This document shows positions 32,376 through 41,992 of a DNA stretch of 64,000 nucleotides, in pieces. The stretch is from assembly GCA_022452145.1 (NCBI GenBank), contig JAKURY010000012.1:19005-83004 (forward strand). The letters are read 5' to 3'. A program made the translations under genes and the position numbers. This DNA comes from Acidimicrobiales bacterium. Its GTDB lineage: Bacteria; Actinomycetota; Acidimicrobiia; Acidimicrobiales; MedAcidi-G1. Position 1 is the first letter of the stretch, and each line of letters opens with the position of its first letter. The notes beneath the pieces were generated by a model. It was given only the letters and a program-made list of their open reading frames with translations. It was not told where the DNA came from and made no database searches.

Positions 32376-32693
32376 ATGGATACCCGGTACCACGAGAGCT
32401 ACGCCGTGCGGTTCGCCGAGACCGCCCGCTCGCTGGGCCGCGCCGCGCGCCTCCGAGGGCTCGAGGTGCCGACGTTCCGGTGCCCACCCGGCCTGCGTGG
32501 CGTGCAGCGTTCCATCCGCTGGCGGGGCGGCTCGGCCACGATCGCCGTCGTGGTTCGGGGTCGACCCTGGGGAGCGGTGGTGGCCGACATGGCCGAGGGG
32601 ATCGTCGTGGCCAACGGCCTGGACCGCGCCAGGGCCGACACCGTGAGGGCTGCACTTTGGCTGGCCGTCGCGGAGCCGGCCATGGCGGCCTGA
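32376..32693 (+). CDS. Hypothetical protein, 105 residues
   Basis: A small basic protein: SYAVRFAETARSLGRAARLR, then VPTFRCPPGLRGVQRSIRWRGGSATIAVVVRGRPWGAVVADMAEG, and an alanine-rich C-terminal helix (about 75-105). I do not recognise the family. Codon usage and composition fit real coding sequence (third-position GC is very high). ATG 32376 and ATG 32367 are both possible starts; GATAAT at 32363-32368 could be a -10 box for a leaderless message from 32376. It is divergent from the nuclease and upstream of tRNA-Leu. Confidence 0.65.
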   Translation: MDTRYHESYAVRFAETARSLGRAARLRGLEVPTFRCPPGLRGVQRSIRWRGGSATIAVVVRGRPWGAVVADMAEGIVVANGLDRARADTVRAALWLAVAEPAMAA

Positions 32694-32766
32694 CCGTTGA
32701 CCGCCATGCGCGGTCCAACGGCCGGCCCACGTGCCGGCCCTTCGCCGCTGGCTAGCGTGGCCTGAC

Positions 32767-32852
32767 GCCCGGGTGGCGGAACTGGTAGACGCAGCGGGCT
32801 TAAACCCCGCGGCCCCCCAGGGGGCGTACAGGTTCGATCCCTGTCCCGGGCA
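32767..32852 (+). tRNA. tRNA-Leu (anticodon UAA)
   Basis: An 86-base cloverleaf with acceptor stem GCCCGGG/CCCGGGC, D-loop with AACTGGTAGACGC, anticodon stem GCGGG/CCCGC around loop CTTAAAC (anticodon TAA), a long class II variable arm (CCCCCAGGGGGCG region) and T-arm ACAGGTTCGATCCCTGT. The discriminator base is A; the following genomic bases are CCG, so the CCA end is not fully encoded. It reads UUA and UUG codons, which are rare in this GC-rich genome. Confidence 0.95.
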
Positions 32853-32894
32853 CCGGTGGTGGTCCGGGCCAGCCCGTGCGACGAGGATGGGGAA

Positions 32895-33653
32895 ATGGCG
32901 TCGGATCGGGACCATCCCAGCGAGCTCCGGTACGAGTATCCCTACCCGGCGCCCGACCTCGAGTCCCGGTACCCGTTCGTCGTCCTGGAGCCCCGTCGGT
33001 TCCCGGCCCACGAGATGGCCGACAGGGCCAGGGCCTTCCACGAGGTGGCCGAGGCGCGACGCAGCGTCCGGGTCTTCAGCCCGGAACCCGTCCCCAGGGA
33101 GCTCATCGAGTTGGCGGTCCTGGCTGCGTCCACGGCCCCCTCCGGGGCCAACAAGCAGCCTTGGACCTTCGTGGCCGTCCGTGACCCCGACCTGAAGGCC
33201 AGGATCAGGGAGGCTGCCGAAGCCGAGGAGAGGATCAACTACCTCGAGAACCGCATGAACGCGGAGTGGCTGGAGGCCCTGGCCCCCCTCGGCACCGACC
33301 ACCACAAGGAGTTCCTCGAGGTGGCACCATGGATAGTGGTGCTGTTCGAGCAGCGCTACGAGATCCGGCCAGACGGGACCACACGTAGGAACTACTACGT
33401 GAAGGAGAGCGTCGGGATCGCCGCCGGGCTGTTCATCGCAGCCCTGAACGAGATGGGCCTGGCGACCCTGCCCCACACCCCGTCACCCATGGCGTTCCTG
33501 CGGACGGTCCTGGGTCGCCCGGAGAACGAGCGACCGTTCGTGATGTTCCCGGTCGGCCACCCCATGGATGGGGTCAAGGTGCCCGACCTCCGCCGCAAGC
33601 CGCTCGAGGAGGTCTTCGTCGAGCCCGACGGGCAGCTTGACGGTGCCGGCTGA
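32895..33653 (+). CDS. Nitroreductase-family flavoprotein, iodotyrosine-deiodinase-like
   Basis: A 252-residue FMN protein. Beyond the general nitroreductase fold it carries stretches I recall from iodotyrosine deiodinase (IYD): TAPSGANKQPWTF, the lid-region NAEWLEALAPLGTDHHKEFLE, APWIVVLFEQRYE, NYYVKESVGIAAGLFIAAL, THTPSP-like LPHTPSPMAFL, and LGRPENERPF. The lid Glu-Tyr-Lys set that binds the tyrosine zwitterion cannot be confirmed by eye. The likely activity is reductive dehalogenation of halotyrosines or related phenols. ATG 32895 is chosen over the frame opening at 32856, which overlaps the tRNA end region. Confidence 0.82.
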   Translation: MASDRDHPSELRYEYPYPAPDLESRYPFVVLEPRRFPAHEMADRARAFHEVAEARRSVRVFSPEPVPRELIELAVLAASTAPSGANKQPWTFVAVRDPDLKARIREAAEAEERINYLENRMNAEWLEALAPLGTDHHKEFLEVAPWIVVLFEQRYEIRPDGTTRRNYYVKESVGIAAGLFIAALNEMGLATLPHTPSPMAFLRTVLGRPENERPFVMFPVGHPMDGVKVPDLRRKPLEEVFVEPDGQLDGAG

Positions 33654-33713
33654 ACAGAACCGGCACGGCCGGCCCGGAGCGTGACCGGGAGCCCGGCGCG
33701 CGAGGATGCCCGC

Positions 33714-34157
33714 ATGGACGACGGGAGACGGGGTTCCGGTACCCGGGCCAGCGGTGGGTGCGACTGCGGTGGGGTGCGCTACCGGGTGGACGGAGAACTG
33801 CGCGACGTCGTGCACTGCCACTGCGAACCGTGCCGCCGGATCACCGGCCACCACATGGCGGCCACCGCGGCGAAGGTCGACGACGTCCACTTCGAGAGCG
33901 ATGCCACCCTCACCTGGCACTATCGGACGTCGACCACCCGTTACGGGTTCTGCTCGGCGTGTGGTTCAACGCTCTTCTGGTCGGCGACCGACAAGGCGGA
34001 CATGCTCTCCATCGCCGCCGGGACGATCGACCAGCCGTCCGGGCTGTCCACCGTGCTGGCCATCTACGCGGACGAGGCGTCCGACTTCCACCGACTCGAC
34101 GACACGATCCAGACCTTCGGCCGGGATCGGCCCGTTGACCACCCGTCGAGGCCCTGA
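33714..34157 (+). CDS. GFA family (glutathione-dependent formaldehyde-activating-like) zinc protein
   Basis: A 147-residue protein with the GFA/CENP-V domain: GGCDCGGVRYRVDG, VHCHCEPCRRITG, and FCSACGSTLFW supply the cysteines for two zinc sites. Family members are annotated as formaldehyde-glutathione adduct enzymes, but most, especially in actinobacteria without glutathione, have no proven substrate. ATG 33714 with GAGG upstream is preferred over GTG 33681. Confidence 0.85.
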   Translation: MDDGRRGSGTRASGGCDCGGVRYRVDGELRDVVHCHCEPCRRITGHHMAATAAKVDDVHFESDATLTWHYRTSTTRYGFCSACGSTLFWSATDKADMLSIAAGTIDQPSGLSTVLAIYADEASDFHRLDDTIQTFGRDRPVDHPSRP

Positions 34158-34241
34158 CTCGGCGGCGATGCCTGATCAGCCCGGGGAAACGGCGGCTGTC
34201 GGACCCGGTCAGGGGTACCCGGCCCGCAGGTCCGCCGGACC

Positions 34242-34247
34242 TATGCT
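34242..34247 (+). promoter_or_regulatory. Candidate -10 box for the LysM lipoprotein gene
   Basis: TATGCT ends 6 bases before ATG 34254, a near-consensus hexamer for a leaderless transcript. Confidence 0.45.
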
Positions 34248-34253
34248 CCGGCC

Positions 34254-34883
34254 ATGCGCCTTGTCATGGTTCCGCTGCTCGCTCTGGCCGTTCTGGCGGC
34301 CGCCTGTGGGGGGTCCGAGGATGAGCCGATCGTCGTGCAGACAACCACGACCGGGATGTTCGTGACGACCACAGTCGCGCCTTCCTCGGACTCTGCGCCG
34401 GCCACCACATCTCCGACCGTTGCTACCGCCGCCGCGGTGGCCACCACGACCACCCCGGTAGCCGCCAGCACCGCCGCGGTGACCACGACCACAGAGCCAG
34501 TGGTCGACGTTCCGCAGTCTGTGACCGTGGAGAAGGGCGATTCGCTGTCCAAGATCGCCAAGCGGTACGGCACCACCGTCGACGCCCTGGTCAGGATCAA
34601 CGAGCTCTGCGACGCCAACCAGATCTTCGTGGGCCAGGTGATCGTCCTCGAGGACGCGGATGCCGAGGCGGACGACGCTGGCGAGCAGGTCGAGACGGCC
34701 ATCGTCACGGTCCAGGCCGGTGACTCCCTCTCCAAGATCGCCAAGCGCCACGACACCACCGTCGAGGAGATGATGGCGCTCAACGACATCGACGACCCCA
34801 ACCTCCTCTTCGTGGGCCAGGAGCTACTGATCGATGAGGTGGTGTCGGCCGACGAGGAGCCCGAGGAGAACCCCAACTGCTGA
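34254..34883 (+). CDS. Lipoprotein with two LysM domains
   Basis: A 209-residue predicted lipoprotein: signal MRLVMVPLLALAVLAAACGG with the lipobox LAAAC, a Thr/Ala-rich linker (about 28-85), then two LysM repeats of ~45 residues (VTVEKGDSLSKIAKRYGTT..., VTVQAGDSLSKIAKRHDTT...) each ending FVGQ(V/E). An acidic segment lies between and after them. LysM binds N-acetylglucosamine in peptidoglycan, so the protein is probably tethered to membrane and wall. No catalytic domain is present. Confidence 0.9.
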   Translation: MRLVMVPLLALAVLAAACGGSEDEPIVVQTTTTGMFVTTTVAPSSDSAPATTSPTVATAAAVATTTTPVAASTAAVTTTTEPVVDVPQSVTVEKGDSLSKIAKRYGTTVDALVRINELCDANQIFVGQVIVLEDADAEADDAGEQVETAIVTVQAGDSLSKIAKRHDTTVEEMMALNDIDDPNLLFVGQELLIDEVVSADEEPEENPNC

Positions 34884-34947
34884 CGTCCCGTCCGCCGGCG
34901 GGGCCTCCTGTTGCCTGACCTCGCCGGTCGTCCCGGTTCGGCGGGTC

Positions 34948-34953
34948 TACGAT
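34948..34953 (+). promoter_or_regulatory. Candidate -10 box for the aconitase X gene
   Basis: TACGAT ends 7 bases before GTG 34961, consistent with a leaderless transcript. Confidence 0.4.
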
Positions 34954-34960
34954 CCGCGGC

Positions 34961-36229
34961 GTGACCCTCCGGCTTGAGACACGCGACGAGGCCAGGCTGG
35001 CAGGTGCCGAGGGCCCGGCCCAGCGGTTGGCCACCCGGGTGGTCACCCGGCTGGCCACCGCAATGGGGGCCGACGGGCTACTCGACATAACCGGCGCACA
35101 CATCGATTCGTGCCTCTACCACGGGCAGGCGGTCCTCGACTTCGCCCATCGCCTGGCTGACGACGGCGCACGTGTACTCGTGCCGACCACGTTGAACGTG
35201 TCGTCGCTGGACCTGCTGCATCCGGAACACGCCCGGGGCGATCCCGAGGAGGCCAGGCTCTCCCGGCGGCTCATGGAGCGCTTCGAGGAGATGGGCTGTC
35301 GGCCGACCTGGACCTGTGCGCCCTACCAGCTCGAGGTCCGGCCGGGGTTCGGCGAGCAGATCGCCTGGGCGGAGTCCAACGCCATCGTGTTCGCCAACTC
35401 GGTACTTGGCGCCCGTACCAACCGGTACGGAGACTTCGCCGACATCTGCTGCGCCATCACCGGACGGGCACCTGCCGCCGGGCTCCACCTCGACGAGCAC
35501 CGCCGGGCCACCGTGGTCATCCGGCTGGATGGCGTGTCCGCCGACCTGCTGGCGCGCGACGTGTGCTATCCGGTGCTCGGTGGCCTGATCGGCCGACTGG
35601 TCGGTAAGGCGGTGCCGGTGGTCGACGGCCTGGAGCCCGGGGTGTCCGAGGATCGACTCAAGGCGTTGGGAGCGGCGTCGGCGTCGACCGGTTCGGTGGG
35701 GATGTTCCACATGGTCGGGAGCACGCCTGAGGCCCCGACGCTGGAGGAGGCGCTGGCCGGCCACGAACCAGTCGAGGAGATCACGGTCACCGCGGCCGAC
35801 CTGCGGGCCGCCCGGGACCGACTCTCCACGACCTCCGACGACGACCTGCGGACGGTCAGCCTGGGCACACCGCACTATTCGGTCGCCGAGATCGGTCGGC
35901 TGGTCGAGCTGTTGGGCGACCGGCGGGTCGCCGACGGCGTGGCCTTCTACGTCTCCACCGGGCGCGACGTACTCCACGAGGTGAGCCTGCTGGGTTGGGC
36001 CAGCCGCCTGGTCGACGCCGGGGTGAGCATGGTGACCGACACCTGCACCTACTTCACGCCGATCATCGGGGACGTCACCGGTACGGCGATGACCGATTCT
36101 GCCAAGTGGGCCTACTACGCCCCGGGGAACCTCGGCCTGGAGGTCGTCTTCGGGAGCACCGAGGACTGCGTGGAATCGGCGGTGGTCGGCCGGGTGGTCA
36201 GGGACGAGGGGATCTGGGCCGGTGCCTGA
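34961..36229 (+). CDS. Aconitase X catalytic (large) subunit, DUF521
   Basis: A 422-residue AcnX large subunit. Residues ~90-170 hold the conserved core: VPTTLNVSSLDLL, CAPYQLEVRPGFGEQIAWAESNAIVFANSVLGARTNRYGDFAD (split over the family motif), and DICCAITGRAP with the cluster cysteines. VTDTCTYFTPI near residue 360 provides another cysteine. Bacterial AcnX enzymes include cis-3-hydroxy-L-proline dehydratase; archaeal relatives dehydrate mevalonate phosphate. The former is the likelier role, but no other hydroxyproline gene is seen nearby. The small subunit gene overlaps by eight bases. Confidence 0.85.
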   Translation: MTLRLETRDEARLAGAEGPAQRLATRVVTRLATAMGADGLLDITGAHIDSCLYHGQAVLDFAHRLADDGARVLVPTTLNVSSLDLLHPEHARGDPEEARLSRRLMERFEEMGCRPTWTCAPYQLEVRPGFGEQIAWAESNAIVFANSVLGARTNRYGDFADICCAITGRAPAAGLHLDEHRRATVVIRLDGVSADLLARDVCYPVLGGLIGRLVGKAVPVVDGLEPGVSEDRLKALGAASASTGSVGMFHMVGSTPEAPTLEEALAGHEPVEEITVTAADLRAARDRLSTTSDDDLRTVSLGTPHYSVAEIGRLVELLGDRRVADGVAFYVSTGRDVLHEVSLLGWASRLVDAGVSMVTDTCTYFTPIIGDVTGTAMTDSAKWAYYAPGNLGLEVVFGSTEDCVESAVVGRVVRDEGIWAGA

Positions 36230-36662
36230 CCGGGGGGCGACGCCGGTACCACTGGTCGCCGGCACGGCCACAGGCGAGGTGTTGCGCCTCGACGAGCCCC
36301 TCAGCTTCTGGGGAGGGTTGGAGACCGTCGAGGGCCGGATCATCGACCAGCGCCACCCCCAGGTCGGCGAGATGGTGGCCGGCCGGGTACTGGTGATGCC
36401 GTTCGGTCGGGGATCCAGCTCCGGCAGCAGCGTGATCTGCGAGGCGGTCCGGGCGGGGACGGCGCCGGCGGCCATCCTGATGGCCGAGCGCGATGACATC
36501 ATCGCCCTCGGGGCCATCGTGGCCGAGGAGGTCTACGGCCTGGTGATGCCGGTGGTGGTGGTGCCACCGGAGGCGTTCGAAGGCCTGGAGACCGGTGCGA
36601 TGGTGGCCGTCGGGGTGGACGGCACGGTGACGGCGTCCCCGGACGCAGGCGGCCCGGCCTGA
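36222..36662 (+). CDS. Aconitase X swivel (small) subunit, DUF126
   Basis: A 146-residue protein matching the DUF126 swivelling domain: VEGRIIDQRHPQVGEMVAGRVLVMPFGRGSSSGS, with the catalytic serine loop GRGSSSGSSV near residues 63-72, and MVAVGVDGTV near the C-terminus. It forms the active site together with the large subunit. GTG 36222 lies within the end of the upstream gene, so translation is coupled. It is convergent with the predicted selenoprotein gene (four bases between stops). Confidence 0.87.
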   Translation: MPDRGATPVPLVAGTATGEVLRLDEPLSFWGGLETVEGRIIDQRHPQVGEMVAGRVLVMPFGRGSSSGSSVICEAVRAGTAPAAILMAERDDIIALGAIVAEEVYGLVMPVVVVPPEAFEGLETGAMVAVGVDGTVTASPDAGGPA

Positions 36663-36666
36663 CAGG

Positions 36667-37224
36667 TCAGTCCTCTGGGATCCAGTCCTCGGTGGTGATG
36701 CCCAGACCGTCGGCGATCCGGTTGGCATAGGCGTAGTAGGCGGTGACCTCCGCTATGTCCAGCACGTCGCGGTCGCTGAACCCGGCCGCCCGGAGGGCAT
36801 CCACGTCGGCTCGTTCCATGTTGCCGGGGGTACGGGTGAGCTTCACGGCGTAGTCGAGCATGGTCCGACGGGATGGCGCGAGGGGAGCCGTCGTCCAGTC
36901 GGCCTCGATGGCGGCCAGCAGGTCGTCGTCCTTCAGCAGCTGGCGCAGACCGCGCCGATGGTGGGTTACTCAGTAGTGGCAGTGGTTCTCGAGGCTGACC
37001 ACCAGAGCCACCAGCTCACGCTCGACCTTGCGGAGCGTTCCCGTGCCGGACATGGCCGAGCGGTAGAGCCCGTCGTGGGCGGCCAGCCCACGGGGGTTGA
37101 GCGAGTGGACGGCCATGATCCGGTCGACCCGGTCGAAGGTGGCGTCGACGACCCGGCCGTAGAGGTCGGCCAGGCCGTCATGGTCCTTCCATCTGTCGTC
37201 GGGGACGGTCTCGATCCATGCCAT
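36667..37224 (-). CDS. Predicted selenoprotein: AhpD-like peroxidase-related protein (CxxU)
   Basis: One 185-residue protein if the TGA at 36972-36970 is read as selenocysteine. The frame before it starts MAWIETVPDDRW and ends VVSLENHCHY; the same frame after it reads VTHHRRGLRQLLKDDDLL and continues through MLDYAVKLTRTP to IADGLGITTEDW. Family members (uncharacterised peroxidase-related, AhpD-like, carboxymuconolactone-decarboxylase fold) have CHYCVTHH here; this protein has C82-H-Y-U85 followed by H89, so the resolving/peroxidatic cysteine is replaced. A bacterial SECIS hairpin follows at the right distance. No selA, selB, selC or selD is in the window. CAGACT lies 7 bases before the ATG. 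The alternative, a nonsense mutation, does not explain the hairpin or the intact downstream frame. Confidence 0.88.
36942..36956 (-). promoter_or_regulatory. Bacterial SECIS element
   Basis: On the minus strand GGCGC-GGTCT-GCGCC forms a perfect 5-bp stem with a GGUCU apical loop. The stem begins 13 bases after the TGA and the loop 18 bases after it. In E. coli fdhF, as I recall it, the codons GGU CUG with the same loop stand at the same +7/+8 codon positions after UGA. SelB would bind this loop to insert selenocysteine. Confidence 0.85.
36970..36972 (-). other. In-frame TGA predicted to encode selenocysteine
   Basis: This TGA sits where the second cysteine of the CxxC active site is expected (CHY-U-VTHH). 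The frame stays open and conserved on both sides. Confidence 0.85.
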
Positions 37225-37270
37225 GGCGGCGAGTCTGGCACGGGCCGGCAGGGGCTGTCGCGGAGGTGGA

Positions 37271-37990
37271 TCAGGCGTCGAGGGCGAACTCGCTGAGGCG
37301 CTCGTAGAGCGGCCGGGCCTCGGCGACCACCCCACGGAGGTGTTCCGGTGCCGGTTCGGTGCTCGGGTGGCCTGACTCGAACCCGGTCGACCGGTGGGTG
37401 CTGGCGTACCAGTGCTCGGCCCACACGCCGTCCTCGGGCTTTGGGCCGGCGGGCCACGACAGCATTCCGGGATCGAAGGCCAGTCCCAGGCGGCCGCACA
37501 AGGTGCGGAGGACGGCTTCCGGGGCGGCGAGCAGGGCAGTCGAGTCGATGACGATCGGATCGCCGCCGTCGGCCAGGATCGACTCCAGCAACTCCACCTG
37601 TATGGGCAGGCCGGTGTCGGTCACGTTCACGTCGGGCACGTTCTTCGCGAACGAGGTGATGACCCTCTCGGGGTCCCGGATCAGCAGGAGGTTCCGACAG
37701 CGACCCAGGAACGCCCGGTCCAGCTGGACGACGTGCTGGGCCATCTGCTTGAAGAACACGACCGGCGTCGGGTGTTCGCCCAGGATCAGGTCGCGCACGA
37801 CGGCCTCACCGTCCGGGTCCTGGCTGGTCAGCACCTCGTCGCGGCCCGGATGCTCCCGCCCGGTGACCCGCAGGTAGTGGGCGTAGATGGGCTCGTCGAA
37901 GACCGTCGTGTCATCACGCTGCCGGAAGGCGTACATGAACGACGTTGAGATGTTCCGGGGGCCCGACCAGCAGTTGATGCGGAGCGTCAC
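37271..37990 (-). CDS. Sulfotransferase-like protein
   Basis: A 239-residue protein with the P-loop-like sulfotransferase signature at the N-terminus (INCWSGPRNISTSFMYAFRQR, 5'-phosphosulfate-binding type) and a LLLIRDPERVITSFAK segment resembling the 3'-phosphate-binding motif. Proteins of this group are often encoded next to, or annotated as, branched-chain aminotransferase-like partners; here a class IV aminotransferase gene lies 12 bases upstream in the same direction, so the two are probably cotranscribed. The acceptor molecule is unknown. Confidence 0.75.
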   Translation of the reverse strand: MTLRINCWSGPRNISTSFMYAFRQRDDTTVFDEPIYAHYLRVTGREHPGRDEVLTSQDPDGEAVVRDLILGEHPTPVVFFKQMAQHVVQLDRAFLGRCRNLLLIRDPERVITSFAKNVPDVNVTDTGLPIQVELLESILADGGDPIVIDSTALLAAPEAVLRTLCGRLGLAFDPGMLSWPAGPKPEDGVWAEHWYASTHRSTGFESGHPSTEPAPEHLRGVVAEARPLYERLSEFALDA

Positions 37991-38002
37991 GGGGTGCCCG
38001 CC

Positions 38003-38920
38003 TCAGCCGTCGGTGACGTCGGCCTCCACGGCCGCTCTGTAGAGGTCCTGGAGTCGGGCGGTGATAGGGCCCGGTCGGCCGTCGCCGATGGTCCGGCCGT
38101 CGATCTCGACGACGGGGGTCAGGCCACCGAACGTGCCGGTCACGAAGGCCTCCTCGGCCGAGTAGACGTCGGTGAGGGAGAACGGCTTCTGGTGGGCGGT
38201 GAGGCCGGCCTCCGGCGCCACCTCGAGCACCAGCTGGCGGGTGATGCCGTTGAGGTTGTAGTGGCCGGTCGACGTCCACACCCCGCCCTCCCGAACCACG
38301 AAGAAGTTGGTGGCGTTGCAGGTGGCCACGGCACCGGTGGGGTCGAGCATGAGCGCCTCGTCGGCACCGGCCTTCACTGCCTGGATGAGGGCGATCACCT
38401 CGTGCAGCTTGGAGTGGGAGTTGAGGCGCTGGTCCAGCGTGTCGGGCGGTGGTCTACGGACCGTCGTCGTGAACAGGGTGATGCCGGCCTCGGCGACGGC
38501 CGGGTCGGCCGTCTTGTGCTCGGCGATGATCACCATGTTGGGCCCGCCCACGACGTTGGAGGGATGCTGGGACGGGGTCTTCTTGTCGCCCCGGGTGACC
38601 ATGAGCCTGGCGTGCACGTCGTCGTGCATGTCGTTGTGCCTGACGGTGGCGTACAGGGCCTCGGTGACCTCGTCGCGGCTCATGGCGATGTCCAGGTCGA
38701 TGGCCGCCGCGCCGGCGAACAACCGGTCCAGGTGCCTGTCCAGGAAGGCGAACCGTCCGTGGTGGAGGCGCAGCCCCTCCCATATGCCGTCGCCCACCAG
38801 GAAGCCGCTGTCGAAAACCGACACCCTGGCCTCGTGTCGTGCGAAGAACTCGCCGTTGATGAAGATCTCAACGGACTCGTTGCGTTCGTCGGCCAGTGCC
38901 TGGTGGGTACTGCGGGACAT
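38003..38920 (-). CDS. Class IV aminotransferase (branched-chain/D-amino acid type)
   Basis: A 305-residue PLP enzyme of fold type IV. EIFINGEFF and VSVFDSGFLVGDGIWEGLR open the protein, PLP lysine K171 sits in LNSHSKLHEV, and ALMLDPTGAVATCNATNFFVV and VTGTFGGLTPVVEIDGR complete the site. The family includes branched-chain aminotransferases, D-amino acid transaminases and aminodeoxychorismate lyases; the family position is not resolved by eye. The open frame extends upstream but ATG 38920 gives the proper start. It is divergent from the liv operon, hinting at amino-acid use. Confidence 0.85.
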   Translation of the reverse strand: MSRSTHQALADERNESVEIFINGEFFARHEARVSVFDSGFLVGDGIWEGLRLHHGRFAFLDRHLDRLFAGAAAIDLDIAMSRDEVTEALYATVRHNDMHDDVHARLMVTRGDKKTPSQHPSNVVGGPNMVIIAEHKTADPAVAEAGITLFTTTVRRPPPDTLDQRLNSHSKLHEVIALIQAVKAGADEALMLDPTGAVATCNATNFFVVREGGVWTSTGHYNLNGITRQLVLEVAPEAGLTAHQKPFSLTDVYSAEEAFVTGTFGGLTPVVEIDGRTIGDGRPGPITARLQDLYRAAVEADVTDG

Positions 38921-38927
38921 GGCGGCG

Positions 38928-38933
38928 AGCGTA
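38928..38933 (-). promoter_or_regulatory. Candidate -10 box for the class IV aminotransferase
   Basis: On the minus strand TACGCT ends 7 bases before ATG 38920, consistent with a leaderless transcript. Confidence 0.4.
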
Positions 38934-39044
38934 CCGACGGCGGTCGCCAGGGGTTGCGGTCGGGTGAGATGTTGGTCACACGACGGCGAGGTTGGTCCGC
39001 TACCCTTCCGTCTGCCCATCGCCGATGACGCCAACGGAGAGCAA

Positions 39045-40171
39045 GTGACAACCCATGCCGTCTCGACGAAGTCCGCGAAGCGACTTGTGTCCGTCGATCG
39101 CTTCCTCACATTCATACGGGTCTTCCTGGTCACCATGATCATCATCGGACTGCTGGCCTTCATCTGGCAGCAGTTCGACGCCGACAACCCGTTCGCCCGG
39201 TGGCGCAACCCGGGCGCCCGGGGCCTCACGGGCGACCAGTTCAAGGGCCTGCTCATTTCCGGCCTCTCCCAGGGCTCGATGTACGGCCTCATCGCCCTGG
39301 GCTACTCGATGGTCTACGGCGTGCTCGGCTTCATCAACTTCGCCCACGGCGAGGTGTTCATGGTCGGGGCGATGACCGGGTTCATCGCCTCTGAGAAGTT
39401 CAATGCCAACGGGATGTGGGAGTCCAACTTCCTCCTCTGCCTGGCACTGATCGTGCTGATGGCGATCTTCTTCTCGACGTCTTTGGCCGTGCTGATGGAG
39501 CGGGTGGCCTACCGGCCGCTGCGCAACTCTCCCAGGCTGATTCCGCTCATCACCTCGATCGGCGTGTCGTTCTTCATCCAGAACTTGGTGCTCGGGCTGT
39601 TCGGGCCGTCCACGAAGAGCTACCCGCGCCTCCCCGAGTGGCTCTCCAAGCAGCGCTCCATCCTGACCTTCGAGATAGCAGGCACCCGCCTCCTGGTGCT
39701 GGTGGTGGCCGCTGCCTCGATGGGCGTCCTCTGGTACATCGTGGAGCGCACCAAGACCGGCAAGGCCATGCGGGCCGTTGCCGAGGACAAGGAGATCGCC
39801 TCGCTGATGGGGATCGACGTCAACCGGACCATCGTCACCACGTTCGCCGTGGGTGGAGCGATGGCGGGCGTGGGCGGGATCCTCTGGGGCCTCATGTTCC
39901 GGTCGGTCACCCACATGACAGGGTTCCTGCCCGGCGTCAAGGCCTTCACCGCCGCTGTGGTGGGTGGCATCGGGAACCTGGGCGGTGCCATGGCCGGCGG
40001 CATCTCCCTGGGCTCGGCCGAGTCGATCGCCCCGCTGCTCATCCTGGAACCACTCGGCGTGCCCGGCGTGTCACAGCTCAAGGACGCCGTGGCCTTCACC
40101 GTGCTGGTCCTCGTGCTCTTGTTCAAGCCGGCCGGCCTCTTCGGAGAGCGGCTCTCGTCGGAGGAGCGGGC

Positions 40172-40175
<4 letters not shown>
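39045..40175 (+). CDS. livH: Branched-chain amino acid-type ABC permease LivH
   Basis: A 376-residue membrane permease: an N-terminal anchor (about residues 20-45), then the LivH core from LISGLSQGSMYGLIALGYSMVYG with INFAHGEVFMVGA, MERVAYRPLRNSPRLIPLITSIGVS, MRAVAEDKEIASLMGI (the EAA-like loop) and AAVVGGIGNLGGAMAGG. GTG 39045 has GGAGAG upstream; the longer open frame is antisense to the aminotransferase. It starts the operon livH-livM-livG-livF. No periplasmic binding protein gene accompanies it. The substrate may be a branched-chain amino acid, amide or urea. Confidence 0.92.

Positions 40176-41988
<1,813 letters not shown>

Positions 41989-41992
<4 letters not shown>

Noticed and set aside
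36667..37224. A pseudogene broken by a nonsense codon
   Set aside because: Both halves are conserved in the same frame, the TGA is exactly at the active-site cysteine position, and a SECIS hairpin follows at the standard distance. A random mutation would not bring these together.
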